Shown here: piece by piece, positions 9,465 to 17,977 of the stretch
Numbering within the stretch: position 1 is the first letter of the stretch
Layout: each line of letters opens with the position of its first letter
Assembly: GCF_011516635.5 (NCBI RefSeq)
Contig: NZ_CP096255.1
Span: forward strand, 4,648,501-4,712,500
Direction: 5' to 3'
DNA length: 64,000 bases
Source of the DNA: Bradyrhizobium barranii subsp. apii
GTDB taxonomy: Bacteria > Pseudomonadota > Alphaproteobacteria > Rhizobiales > Xanthobacteraceae
Program-made: the position numbers and the translations under genes
The notes under the pieces: generated by a model
The model's input: the letters and a program-made list of their open reading frames with translations, nothing else
Told to the model about the DNA's origin: nothing
Database searches by the model: none

Positions 9465-9968
9465 ATGTCCGAAATCTCCACCCGCGATGCGGCCCGCGAC
9501 GGCGCCAGTGCCAGGGACGCCGCCAGAGACAACGCCAGAGACAACGCGATGTCGGTGGCGGCGATCTCGTCGGAGCGCCCCGAGTCCGACGACAATGTCT
9601 GGACGCGCCGGCTCGTGCTGTTCCTGCGCGTGATGGCGCTGCTGTCGATTCTGAAGGGCCTCTATCACTGGGCCCAGGTCACCGGCTTCGTCGGCGGTGA
9701 GGACGAGGCGTTCGAGAACCAGTCGATGGCCTGGCAGGCCGCCACGGTCTATTTCGCCGTGATCGAGCTCGTTGCCGCGGTCGGCCTCTGGCTTGCGACG
9801 CCCTGGGGCGCGGTGGTGTGGCTGACGACCGTGGTGTCGATGGCGGTGATCGAACTGATGTTCCCGGGCATCTACGGCGGCAGCCTGATCGTCGTCGGTG
9901 TCGAAGCCTTCATGCTCGCCGCCTATCTCGCGCTCGCCTGGATGGCCGCGCGCGAGCGGCCGCCGTAG
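9465..9968 (+). CDS. DUF6163-like membrane protein
   Basis: 167 residues. The N-terminal 30 residues are low-complexity Ala/Arg/Asp built from a near-perfect 12-base tandem repeat (ARDN units), followed by four hydrophobic helices (LVLFLRVMALLSILKGLYHW, AVIELVAAVGLWLATPWGAV, VVSMAVIELMFPG and the last near the C-terminus). This matches a small family of uncharacterised rhizobial inner-membrane proteins found beside hemB. Function unknown. Divergent from hemB. Confidence 0.75.
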   Translation: MSEISTRDAARDGASARDAARDNARDNAMSVAAISSERPESDDNVWTRRLVLFLRVMALLSILKGLYHWAQVTGFVGGEDEAFENQSMAWQAATVYFAVIELVAAVGLWLATPWGAVVWLTTVVSMAVIELMFPGIYGGSLIVVGVEAFMLAAYLALAWMAARERPP

Positions 9969-10495
9969 CGCGCTTGCGATTTCAACGCACACTCACACTC
10001 TCTCGTGCCCCGGACGCAGCGCAGCACGCAGTGATGCGCTGCTGAGCCGGGGCCCAGCTCTCCACGATCTCGTTTGCGGCTTCTGGGTCCCGGCTCTGCG
10101 CTCCGCTTCGCTGCGCTTGTCCGGGACACGAGAGCGGCATTTCCGAAGTCGTGGCTTGGTTGACCGTTGGTTGCCTAAAATTCGAGGTAACTTTTCATTG
10201 ACTCCGTGCGTTCCGCCACAGCTCTTACGCGCCCGTTTCGAAACGGGGCGGCCCTGTACTGGAATGCGACAGAGGTGGCGGACGGAGGGTGAACAGGACC
10301 TTGCGAGGGTCAACAGACGGTTGCGAAAAGCCCTTGTGACACAGGCTTAATCCGCAATTCACTGTCTTAAATTCATGATCTCTTTATTCTCTTATTTAAG
10401 CCGATCTTCAAACGCCCCCCTTAAGTTGCACCTATCAGACGGAGCAAAAGTTTCGTCGAATGAGTGTCGATAAAAACGACAACAGGGGAAGTGTC
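9969..10495. other. Intergenic region before the MarR regulator, with repeat and dyad
   Basis: No gene is supported here. It contains the intergenic repeat at 10000-10134. After an AT-richer stretch there is a dyad CTTAAAT (10366-10372) / ATTTAAG (10394-10400), about 100 bases before the regulator, which may be its own operator. Confidence 0.5.
10000..10134. repeat. Bradyrhizobium-type intergenic repeat (CTCTCGTGCCCCGGA family)
   Basis: The ends CTCTCGTGCCCCGGA and TCCGGGACACGAGAG are inverted copies with one mismatch, enclosing internal GC-rich palindromes. This is a common repeat class in Bradyrhizobium intergenic regions to my knowledge; it could fold as RNA. Confidence 0.72.
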
Positions 10496-11014
10496 ATGAT
10501 GAAAGCCGTCGCAACTGCGGCAGATACCGCAGAGCGCGTCTCCGGCCAGCAGGGTTCGGTGCAGTCGCTCTATCTGGAAGCTTTGACTCTGGTGGAGCGG
10601 CTGCATCGCCGGCTCCTCGACGTCATCAAGGATGAATTCGATCGCCGCGGCCGTGCGGACATCAACTCGGTCCAGGCGCTCCTGCTCTACAACATCGGCG
10701 ACAAGGAGCTGACCGCGGGCGAGCTGCGCACGCGCGGTTACTATCTCGGCTCCAACGTCTCCTACAATCTGAAGAAGCTCGTCGAGCTCGGCTTCCTCGA
10801 TCATCAGCGCTCGCGCGTCGATCGCCGCTCGGTGCGCATCCGCCTGACCCCGCAGGGCCAGGAAGTCCGCCGCATCGTCGACTCCCTCTACCAGAAGCAC
10901 GTCAAGACGGTGGAGCAGGTCGGCGGCATCTCGGGCGAGGAGTTCTCGACCCTCAACAAGTCGCTGCACCGCCTCGAGCGGTTCTGGACCGACCAGATCC
11001 TGTATCGTCTCTGA
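10496..11014 (+). CDS. ldtR: MarR-family transcriptional regulator, LdtR-like
   Basis: 172 residues from ATG 10496; GGGGAAG lies just upstream, favouring this or the next ATG over ATG 10460. The winged-helix core is ELTAGELRTRGYYLGSNVSYNLKKLVELGFL followed by the wing RSRVDRRSVRIRLTPQG. The sequence matches the LdtR group of alphaproteobacterial regulators, known in Liberibacter and Sinorhizobium for control of an L,D-transpeptidase, cell-wall and motility genes. The DNA targets here are not shown; dyads lie at 10366-10400 upstream and 11134-11149 downstream. Confidence 0.85.
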   Translation: MMKAVATAADTAERVSGQQGSVQSLYLEALTLVERLHRRLLDVIKDEFDRRGRADINSVQALLLYNIGDKELTAGELRTRGYYLGSNVSYNLKKLVELGFLDHQRSRVDRRSVRIRLTPQGQEVRRIVDSLYQKHVKTVEQVGGISGEEFSTLNKSLHRLERFWTDQILYRL

Positions 11015-11133
11015 GTTCTTTGCGACGGGACTTGGCCAAGCCGGCCCATAACAAGACCGGCAAGCCTCCCGAACGTGCCTGACCTCCCCAAGCGCGCCGG
11101 CCCGGCTCTGCCCCGGACCGGTGCGTTTTGTCG

Positions 11134-11149
11134 TTTCGCGACTGCGAAA
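11134..11149. promoter_or_regulatory. Inverted repeat TTTCGC/GCGAAA before the 78-residue gene
   Basis: TTTCGC and GCGAAA are separated by 4 bases, about 65 bases before the ATG at 11214 and just after the MarR-type gene. It could be an operator for that regulator or a weak hairpin. Inference only. Confidence 0.25.
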
Positions 11150-11213
11150 TAATTGCCGGCCAGGCGGAACCAGTTCCCCGCACCGCAGTTGTTACTGCGG
11201 ATCGGAGGATGCG

Positions 11214-11450
11214 ATGCTGGTCGAGCGCGGGCTTCAGGCAATGAACGTCGAACTCGTGAGCGACGCCTATGCCATCGCAGCCAACTACCTCCGCCGCTCC
11301 GGCGCGATTCCCGACACGCTGGTCACCAACGAAAGCCTGCTCGAGATCATCATCAAGCTGCTCCAGCACGGCGAATTGAACAAGATCAGGCTCGCCAACA
11401 AGGCCATTGGCCGGTTCGAGGCCCAGTCCGGGGCCCGCGCGGTTGCCTGA
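11214..11450 (+). CDS. Small conserved hypothetical protein (78 aa)
   Basis: Starts at ATG 11214 with GGAGG 6-10 bases upstream. No family is recognised. The sequence (VELVSDAYAIAANYLRRSG, then SLLEIIIKLLQHGELNKIRLANKAI) is helical and charged, without signal peptide or membrane segment. It sits between the MarR regulator and another small gene on the same strand, with 37 bases to the next. Confidence 0.65.
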   Translation: MLVERGLQAMNVELVSDAYAIAANYLRRSGAIPDTLVTNESLLEIIIKLLQHGELNKIRLANKAIGRFEAQSGARAVA

Positions 11451-11487
11451 TCAAAACTCCCAAAATTCGACAGAACCAGAGGGTGAT

Positions 11488-11709
11488 ATGGAAGCTGCCA
11501 TCGACCGGATCATGCAGACTTATGACCTGCTCGCGAACCGCACGTCCGCGGCGAGCGCGGAGGCACGGGCCAAGGTCACGAACTACCTCAATACGTTGAT
11601 GGAAGCCGGCGAGAAGGACACCCACAGGTTGACGGTGTGCGGACTGACCTATCTGCGCCAGCTCGACGGCAGCGTCGATCCCGTGAAGGCGGGGTATACC
11701 GGGCTGTAG
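11488..11709 (+). CDS. Small conserved hypothetical protein (73 aa)
   Basis: ATG 11488 is preceded by AGAGGG. The protein is predicted helical (RIMQTYDLLANRTSAASAEARAKVTNYLNTLMEAG) with a short tail containing one cysteine. Not assigned to a family. Likely cotranscribed with the 78-residue gene before it, because they share strand and spacing. Confidence 0.65.
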   Translation: MEAAIDRIMQTYDLLANRTSAASAEARAKVTNYLNTLMEAGEKDTHRLTVCGLTYLRQLDGSVDPVKAGYTGL

Positions 11710-11968
11710 GGGCAGGTCCGGCCCGCATCGGCACGGATTTTAAGGTCCAAATCGGACCCTTCAGGACTGACCGGGGCGGACGGTTCAAGCAGCCGTCCTC
11801 TCGCCCGGATCCTTCAATCCCCACCATATCTGGCATAATTCTCGCTCTCGACCCGCAAATACTTGGCCGGGGGCGGGTGATGTGGTAGATCGCGCTCGCC
11901 GCTTCCGATCGCCACACCAGACCGCCCGTAGCCCGCCAAAAGGCTGCGGCGGTGGAGATATTCGCAAG

Positions 11969-13267
11969 ATGACCTCAGCCAGAACCGCCTCCGCGCCCGA
12001 CTCGTTTTTCACCGCCTCGCTCGACCAGGCCGACCCGGAAATCGCCGCCGCCATCAAGGGCGAGCTCGGCCGGCAGCGCCATGAGGTCGAGCTGATCGCC
12101 TCCGAGAACATCGTCAGCCGTGCCGTGCTGGAAGCGCAGGGTTCGGTGATGACCAACAAGTACGCAGAGGGTTATCCGGGCGCGCGCTACTATGGCGGTT
12201 GTGAGTGGGTCGACGTCGCCGAGAACCTCGCGATTGATCGCGCCAAGAAGCTGTTCGGCGCCAACTTCGCCAATGTGCAGCCGAACTCCGGCAGCCAGAT
12301 GAACCAGGCGGTGTTTCTGGCGCTGCTGCAGCCCGGCGATACCTTCATGGGCCTCGACCTCGCGGCCGGTGGCCATCTCACACACGGCTCGCCCGTCAAC
12401 ATGAGCGGCAAGTGGTTCAAAGCGGCGCACTACACCGTGCGCCGCGAGGACCAGATCATCGACATGGACGCGGTCGCCAAGCAGGCCGAAGAGGTCAAGC
12501 CCAAGCTGATCGTCGCCGGCGGCTCGGCCTATTCGCGCGCCTGGGACTTCAAGCGTTTTCGCGAGATCGCGGACAGCGTCGGCGCGTACCTCCTGGTCGA
12601 CATGGCGCACTTCGCCGGTCTCGTCGCCGGCGGCGTGCATGCCTCGCCCGTGCCGTATGCCCACGTCACCACCACCACCACGCACAAGTCGCTGCGCGGT
12701 CCGCGCGGCGGCCTGATCCTCTCGAACGACGAGGCGCTCGCCAAGAAGCTCAACTCGGCGATCTTCCCGGGCCTGCAGGGTGGCCCCCTGATGCATGTGA
12801 TCGCGGCGAAGGCGGTCGCCTTCGGCGAGGCGCTGCGTCCGGACTTCAAGATCTATGCGAAGAACGTCGTCGAGAACGCCAAGGCGCTGGCCGAGGCGAT
12901 GAAGAGCCACGGGTTCGATATTGTCTCCGGCGGCACCGATAACCATCTGATGCTGGTCGACCTCAGGCCGAAGGGCCTGAAGGGCAACGTCTCGGAGAAG
13001 GCGCTGGTCCGCGCCGCCATCACCTGCAACAAGAACGGCATTCCGTTCGACCCCGAAAAGCCCTTCGTCACCTCGGGCCTGCGTCTCGGCACCCCGGCGG
13101 CGACGACCCGTGGTTTCGGCGTCGCCGAGTTCCAGCAGGTCGGCGGCATGATCGCCGAGGTCCTCAACGCGATCGCGCAGTCCGACGACGGCAAGGCGCC
13201 GCTGGTCGAAGCCGCGATCAAGGAACGGGTCAAGGCGCTCACCGATCGGTTCCCGATCTATCAGTAA
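11969..13267 (+). CDS. glyA: Serine hydroxymethyltransferase
   Basis: 432 residues, normal length. It interconverts serine and glycine with tetrahydrofolate, using PLP. The PLP lysine is in VTTTTTHKSLRGPRGG; EGYPGARYYGGCEWVD and the DMAHFAGLVAGG segment are classic SHMT motifs. The 259 bases upstream hold no gene I can support. nrdR follows after 16 bases and the riboflavin genes overlap from there, suggesting one transcription unit from glyA to ribE. Confidence 0.97.
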   Translation: MTSARTASAPDSFFTASLDQADPEIAAAIKGELGRQRHEVELIASENIVSRAVLEAQGSVMTNKYAEGYPGARYYGGCEWVDVAENLAIDRAKKLFGANFANVQPNSGSQMNQAVFLALLQPGDTFMGLDLAAGGHLTHGSPVNMSGKWFKAAHYTVRREDQIIDMDAVAKQAEEVKPKLIVAGGSAYSRAWDFKRFREIADSVGAYLLVDMAHFAGLVAGGVHASPVPYAHVTTTTTHKSLRGPRGGLILSNDEALAKKLNSAIFPGLQGGPLMHVIAAKAVAFGEALRPDFKIYAKNVVENAKALAEAMKSHGFDIVSGGTDNHLMLVDLRPKGLKGNVSEKALVRAAITCNKNGIPFDPEKPFVTSGLRLGTPAATTRGFGVAEFQQVGGMIAEVLNAIAQSDDGKAPLVEAAIKERVKALTDRFPIYQ

Positions 13268-13283
13268 GGTCTAGGGTAAACGG

Positions 13284-13766
13284 ATGCGCTGCCCGAACTG
13301 CAACAGTCTCGATACGCAGGTAAAGGACTCGCGTCCGACCGAGGATTCTTCCGTGATCCGCAGGCGGCGCGTGTGTGTCGCCTGCAATTTCCGCTTCACC
13401 ACCTTCGAGCGCGTGCAGTTGCGCGAGCTCACGGTGATCAAGCGCAACGGCCGCCGCGTGCCGTTCGACCGCGACAAGCTGATGCGCTCGGTGTCGATCT
13501 CCTTGCGCAAGCGGCAGGTCGAGCCGGAGCGGGTCGAGAAGATGGTCTCCACCATCGTCCGCGAGCTCGAGACCGGCGGCGAGGCCGAGATCTCCTCCGA
13601 GGTGATCGGTGAGACCGTGATGGAGCATCTGCGCACGCTCGACGACGTCGCCTATGTGCGCTTTGCCTCGGTCTATCGCAATTTCCGCGAGGCCAAGGAT
13701 TTCGCCGACGTGCTCGGCGAGCTCTCCGGTGAGGAGGAAGCGCGGCTCGCCGCGATCCGCAAATGA
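13284..13766 (+). CDS. nrdR: Transcriptional repressor NrdR
   Basis: 160 residues. A zinc ribbon at the N-terminus uses Cys3, Cys6, Cys31 and Cys34, followed by an ATP-cone domain (VIKRNGRRVPFDRDKLMRS). NrdR senses dATP/ATP and represses ribonucleotide reductase genes. It lies between glyA and ribD, and its stop overlaps the ribD start by 4 bases. Confidence 0.97.
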   Translation: MRCPNCNSLDTQVKDSRPTEDSSVIRRRRVCVACNFRFTTFERVQLRELTVIKRNGRRVPFDRDKLMRSVSISLRKRQVEPERVEKMVSTIVRELETGGEAEISSEVIGETVMEHLRTLDDVAYVRFASVYRNFREAKDFADVLGELSGEEEARLAAIRK

Positions 13767-14911
13767 TCTTCCGGATCCTGGAGGATCAGTTCGCGCAGAA
13801 CGCCCGCGAGTCCAAGGACGCTGATCGTCGCTTCATGCAGCTGGCGCTGGCGCTCGGCAAGCGCGGGCAGGGGCGCACCTGGCCCAATCCTGCCGTGGGC
13901 GCTGTCATCGTGAAAGACGGGGTCATCATCGGCCGCGGCTGGACGCAGCCAGGCGGGCGACCGCATGGCGAGCCCGAAGCGCTGCTGCGGGCCGGCGAGG
14001 CCGCGCGAGGCGCCACCCTCTATGTCACGCTGGAGCCGTGCTCGCATTTCGGCAAGTCGCCGCCTTGCGCAGACGCGGTGATCGCCGCCGGCATCACGCG
14101 GGTGGTCGCGGCGATCGAGGATCCCAATCCGGAAGTCGCGGGCCAGGGTCATGCGCGCTTGCGCGCGGCCGGCATCGCGGTGGAGGTGGGTCTGTGCGCG
14201 GCAGAGGCCGCGTTCGACCACGCCGGGCATTTTCGCCGAATCCGTGACAAGCGCCCGCATGTGATCCTGAAGCTCGCGGTCTCGCCTGACGGCAAGATCG
14301 GTGCGGCTGGCGGCAAGCCGCTTGCGATCACGGGCGAGGCCGTGCGCAATCGCGTGCATCTGCTCCGCGCACAGAGCGACGCCATCCTGGTCGGCATCGG
14401 CACGGTGCTGGCGGATGATCCGCAGCTCAACTGTCGCCTGCCGGGCATGGAAGCGCGTTCTCCCATACGCGTCGTGCTCGACCAGAATCTGCGCATTTCG
14501 GCCGCGAGCCAGCTTGGTCGTTCCGCGCGGGAGACGCCGCTCTGGGTGATCGGCTCCGAGCTTGCGGAAGCCGCCGCCGCCACGCGGCTCGGAGCGGCCG
14601 GCGCTCAGATCATCCGCGTACCACCAGGAAACGCTTCCGGGTTTGATCTTTCGGCCGTGCTGCATGTGCTGGCGGAGAAAGGCATCACGCGGCTGATGGT
14701 CGAGGGCGGCAGCCGTGTCGCGGCGTCCTTCGTCGCGGCCGACCTCTCCGACGAGATCTGGCTGTTCCGCGGAGCGGAAGGGGTCGGCCCGGGCGGCGTC
14801 GATGCGCTCGATGCATTGCCCCTGTCGAAAATCACGCAGTCGCAGGCCTATAAGGTTCATGCTAGCGAGACATTCGGCAAGGATACTCTCACCATCTACG
14901 AGCGCGCGTAA
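13763..14911 (+). CDS. ribD: Bifunctional riboflavin deaminase/reductase RibD
   Basis: 382 residues. The N-terminal cytidine-deaminase-like domain has the zinc site HGEPEAL and PCSHFGKSPPC; the C-terminal half is the NADPH-dependent reductase domain, with VILKLAVSPDGKIG and LMVEGGSRVAASF. It performs the second and third steps of riboflavin synthesis. It overlaps nrdR and ribE by a few bases each, implying translational coupling. Confidence 0.95.
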   Translation: MIFRILEDQFAQNARESKDADRRFMQLALALGKRGQGRTWPNPAVGAVIVKDGVIIGRGWTQPGGRPHGEPEALLRAGEAARGATLYVTLEPCSHFGKSPPCADAVIAAGITRVVAAIEDPNPEVAGQGHARLRAAGIAVEVGLCAAEAAFDHAGHFRRIRDKRPHVILKLAVSPDGKIGAAGGKPLAITGEAVRNRVHLLRAQSDAILVGIGTVLADDPQLNCRLPGMEARSPIRVVLDQNLRISAASQLGRSARETPLWVIGSELAEAAAATRLGAAGAQIIRVPPGNASGFDLSAVLHVLAEKGITRLMVEGGSRVAASFVAADLSDEIWLFRGAEGVGPGGVDALDALPLSKITQSQAYKVHASETFGKDTLTIYERA

Positions 14912-15519
14912 TGTTCACTGGCATTGTCACCGATATCGGCGAGATCGTCGGCTTTACGCCGACAGCGCAGGGCCAGTTGCACAGGCTGCGCATCGCTTGC
15001 CGCTACGATCAGACCACCATCGCCGACGGCGCCTCGATCGCCTGCAACGGCGTCTGCCTGACGGTGGTTGCTTCCGGCGTCGAAGGCGGCCGAACCTGGT
15101 TCGACGTCGATGCCGCCGCCGAGACGCTGGCGCTGACGACTGCAAAGCACTGGAAGGTCGGCACGAGGCTCAATCTCGAGCGCGCGCTCAAGATCGGCGA
15201 CGAGCTCGGCGGCCATATCGTCGCCGGCCATGCCGACGGTGTCGCCACCCTCGTCAGTCGCGAGGACCTGCCTGATATGGCGCGGTTCGAGCTCTCGACC
15301 ACGCGGGAGCTCGCGCGCTTCATCGCCACCAAGGGCTCGATCACGCTCGACGGCGTTTCGCTGACGGTCAATACGGTGAGAGACGTGACCTTTTCGGTGC
15401 TGATCATCCCGCATACGCTGACGGTCACGACGATCGGCGGCTGGAAAGCGGGCGCCGAGGTCAATATCGAGGTCGACCTGATGGCCCGCTATGCCGCGCG
15501 GCTGACGGAAATGAAGTGA
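14911..15519 (+). CDS. ribE: Riboflavin synthase, alpha subunit
   Basis: 202 residues with the two tandem lumazine-binding barrels expected: the first starts MFTGIVTDIGEI with IACNGVCLTVV, the second has GSITLDGVSLTVNTV. It dismutates two 6,7-dimethyl-8-ribityllumazine molecules into riboflavin. The start overlaps the ribD stop by one base. ribH lies 184 bases downstream beyond an intergenic repeat. Confidence 0.95.
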   Translation: MFTGIVTDIGEIVGFTPTAQGQLHRLRIACRYDQTTIADGASIACNGVCLTVVASGVEGGRTWFDVDAAAETLALTTAKHWKVGTRLNLERALKIGDELGGHIVAGHADGVATLVSREDLPDMARFELSTTRELARFIATKGSITLDGVSLTVNTVRDVTFSVLIIPHTLTVTTIGGWKAGAEVNIEVDLMARYAARLTEMK

Positions 15520-15531
15520 CGGCGGAGCCGT

Positions 15532-15631
15532 TATTCCGGGATGGTCCGAAGGACCAGACCACAGGTGCGCAATTGCGCACCGGGGAATCTCGAGATTCCG
15601 GGCTCGATGCTTTGCATCGCCCCGGAATGAC
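15532..15631. repeat. Intergenic palindromic repeat (TTATTCCGGGATGG family)
   Basis: Begins with TTATTCCGGG and ends with CCCCGGAATGA, inverted with respect to each other, with internal short palindromes GTGCGCAATTGCGCAC and GAATCTCGAGATTC. It separates ribE from ribH and can fold into a long RNA hairpin. No FMN riboswitch core is seen in this gap. Confidence 0.7.
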
Positions 15632-15703
15632 AGTGTCTTTGAACTTGGCTTACATGCGTCCGGCGACTACATAGCGCCGACCTCTGTAGAACGGATTTAG
15701 ACG

Positions 15704-16195
15704 ATGGCAGACGCGCGACGCGCACCCCTGAAGGACCAGACCGACATTTCCGGCGCACGCGCGCTGATTGTCGAGGCGCGGTTCTATGACGATCTCCAGG
15801 ATGCGCTTTTGGACGGCGCGGTGACCGAGCTGAAGGCAGCTGGTCTGACGCATGACGTCATCACGGTTCCCGGCGCACTGGAAATCCCGGCGGCGGTCGC
15901 CATCGCGGTCGATGCCGCGGCGGCGAACGGCAAGCCCTATGACGCGGTGATCGCGCTCGGCTGCGTGATCCGTGGTGACACCATCCATTTCGAGATCGTC
16001 TCGCAGGAATCCTCGCGCGCGCTGATGGATCTTGCGGTTTCGCGAAAGCTGCCGCTCGGCAACGGCATCCTCACCGTCAACACCGAGGCGCAGGCTTGGG
16101 CGCGGGCGCGCGCCAGCGAGCTCAACAAGGGCGGCGATGCCGCGCGCGCCGCGCTTGCGATGCTGCGCATCAAGCACCGGCTGGCGCGGGCTTGA
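15704..16195 (+). CDS. ribH: 6,7-dimethyl-8-ribityllumazine synthase
   Basis: 163 residues. It joins the butanone phosphate to the pyrimidine intermediate, giving lumazine. Typical motifs are VPGALEIPAAVAIA and ALGCVIRGDTIHFEIV, the latter with the active-site region. The next gene, nusB, starts 2 bases after the stop, the common ribH-nusB order. Confidence 0.95.
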   Translation: MADARRAPLKDQTDISGARALIVEARFYDDLQDALLDGAVTELKAAGLTHDVITVPGALEIPAAVAIAVDAAAANGKPYDAVIALGCVIRGDTIHFEIVSQESSRALMDLAVSRKLPLGNGILTVNTEAQAWARARASELNKGGDAARAALAMLRIKHRLARA

Positions 16196-16197
16196 TC

Positions 16198-16695
16198 ATG
16201 GCCGATCACAGCAAAAAGCCGCCGGCTGGCACCGAGAAGAAAGCGAACCGGCGCGGTGCGGCGCGGCTCGCGGCCGTCCAGGCCCTATATCAGATGGACA
16301 TCGCCGGCGCCGGCATCAACGACATCTTTGCGGAGTTCGAGAGCCACTGGCTCGGCAACGAGGTCGAGGGCGATACCTATCTGCCGGCGGAAGCCGCCTT
16401 CTTTCGCGACGTGGTCTCCGGCGTCGTGCGCGACCAGAAGATGCTCGATCCCCTGATCGACGAGGCGCTGTCGAAGGGCTGGCCGCTGAAGCGGATCGAG
16501 GCCATCCTGCGCGCGGTGCTGCGGGCAGGGGCCTATGAGCTCCAGCATCGCAAGGACGTGCCGGGCCGCGTCGTCGTGTCAGAATATGTCGACGTTGCGA
16601 ATGCATTCGTCGACCGCGAGGAGACCGGCATGGTCAACGCCGTGCTCGACCAGATCGGCCGCCAGTTCCGCGGCGACGAGTTCGGGCGGGGGTAG
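16198..16695 (+). CDS. nusB: Transcription antitermination factor NusB
   Basis: 165 residues. It has the NusB helical signature RRGAARLAAVQALYQMDIAG and the end segment YVDVANAFVDREETGMVNAVLDQI. NusB with NusE binds boxA RNA in rRNA operons. It directly follows ribH. Confidence 0.95.
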   Translation: MADHSKKPPAGTEKKANRRGAARLAAVQALYQMDIAGAGINDIFAEFESHWLGNEVEGDTYLPAEAAFFRDVVSGVVRDQKMLDPLIDEALSKGWPLKRIEAILRAVLRAGAYELQHRKDVPGRVVVSEYVDVANAFVDREETGMVNAVLDQIGRQFRGDEFGRG

Positions 16696-16720
16696 GATTA
16701 GTCGATGGCCCTCGCAGTAG

Positions 16721-16840
16721 CCGTCACCCTGAGGTGCCGTAGCGAAGCGGAGGCCTCGAAGGGCGGCGGCGTGCCGCTGAAGGTGCATCTCGGCCGTGCA
16801 TCCTTCGAGGCTCGCAAGGGCTCGCACCTCAGGATGACGG
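16721..16840. repeat. Intergenic palindromic repeat (CCGTCACCCTGAGGTGC family)
   Basis: CCGTCACCCTGAGGTGC at the left end is inverted as GCACCTCAGGATGACGG at the right, with one mismatch, and CCTCGAAGG/CCTTCGAGG inside. It fills the nusB-thiL gap and could form a long hairpin in the transcript. Confidence 0.75.
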
Positions 16841-16850
16841 GGCAGCTATC

Positions 16851-17852
16851 GTGAGTCAGGACAAGCACCAAGTCTCCGCCGAAGACTCCCTCATCGCGCG
16901 CTATTTCAAGCCGCTGGCGACCGATCCCGGCGCGTTCGGGCTGGTCGATGATGCCGCGGTCCTGTCCTCGTCCGGCGACGACATCGTCGTCACCACCGAC
17001 GCCGTCGTCGAAGGCGTGCATTATCTCGCCACCGATCCGCCCGACACCATCGCGCGCAAGGCGCTGCGGGTGAACCTGTCGGATCTCGCCGCCAAGGGCG
17101 CGGCGCCCGCCGGCTTCGTGCTGACGCTGGCGCTGCGCAGCAAGGAGGATGGCTGGCTCAGGCCGTTCGCCGATGCACTCGGCGAGGACAGCAGGACTTT
17201 CGCGTGCCCGCTGCTTGGCGGCGACACGGTGTCGACTCCGGGGCCGCAGATGATCTCGATCACCGCCTTCGGCCGCGTGCCGAAGGGACGGATGGTCGGC
17301 CGTACCGGCGCGCGGCCGGGCGACCTCATCCTGGTAACGGGAACGATCGGCGACGCCGCGCTCGGCCTCGACGTGCTCACAGGCGGCGCCGCGGCCGGGG
17401 CGCTCGCGTCCGAACAGCAAGCGAAGGAGATGCTGGTCTCACGCTATCGCGTGCCGCAGCCGCGCAATGTGCTGGCGCAGGCCGTGCGCGACCACGCGAC
17501 GGCCGCGATGGATGTCTCCGACGGGCTCGCCGGCGATCTGGCGAAACTCTGTGCAGCGTCGGGCGTCTCGGCCACGGTTGACGTCGCGAACGTGCCGCTC
17601 TCGGCTGCTGCGGCCGGCCTGATCGCGCGCAACGCTATTTGCGTTGAGACGCTGCTCGCCGGGGGCGACGATTACGAGGTGCTGTGTACGGTGCCGCCGG
17701 CGCAAACCGATGCGCTGATTGCTGCGGGGCAGGCGGCGGGTGTGGCCGTCACGGCGATCGGTACGATCGTCGCGGGCCATGAGCGGCCGCGCTTTTTGGA
17801 CGGGCAAGGCCAGGAACTGACCTTGAGGCGCCTGTCTTACAGCCACTTCTGA
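16851..17852 (+). CDS. thiL: Thiamine-monophosphate kinase
   Basis: 333 residues from GTG 16851. ThiL phosphorylates thiamine monophosphate to the active diphosphate. The PurM-like fold shows GLVDDAAVL, TTDAVVEGVHY, NLSDLAAKGAAP, LGGDTVSTPG and the later MDVSDGLAGDL and GGDDYEVL blocks, which carry the metal-binding aspartates. The ribH-nusB-thiL order is common in alphaproteobacteria. Confidence 0.94.
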   Translation: MSQDKHQVSAEDSLIARYFKPLATDPGAFGLVDDAAVLSSSGDDIVVTTDAVVEGVHYLATDPPDTIARKALRVNLSDLAAKGAAPAGFVLTLALRSKEDGWLRPFADALGEDSRTFACPLLGGDTVSTPGPQMISITAFGRVPKGRMVGRTGARPGDLILVTGTIGDAALGLDVLTGGAAAGALASEQQAKEMLVSRYRVPQPRNVLAQAVRDHATAAMDVSDGLAGDLAKLCAASGVSATVDVANVPLSAAAAGLIARNAICVETLLAGGDDYEVLCTVPPAQTDALIAAGQAAGVAVTAIGTIVAGHERPRFLDGQGQELTLRRLSYSHF

Positions 17853-17977
17853 ATTCAAGTCCGCCCCGAACCCTGATCTGTCCTGGCTTTTCCCGGTCGC
17901 GGGTTGGCGCAACCCTGGCGACAGCAAGCGGCTGTATCAGCGCCATAGCTACCAAAGCAGCCAATGGACATGATTCG

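Noticed and set aside
8271..9968. 565-codon plus-strand frame from hemB complement into the DUF6163-like gene
   Set aside because: Only the part from 9465 looks like a protein; the remainder is antisense to hemB.
15520..15703. FMN riboswitch before ribH
   Set aside because: The gap holds only a palindromic repeat; the conserved RFN element blocks were not found.
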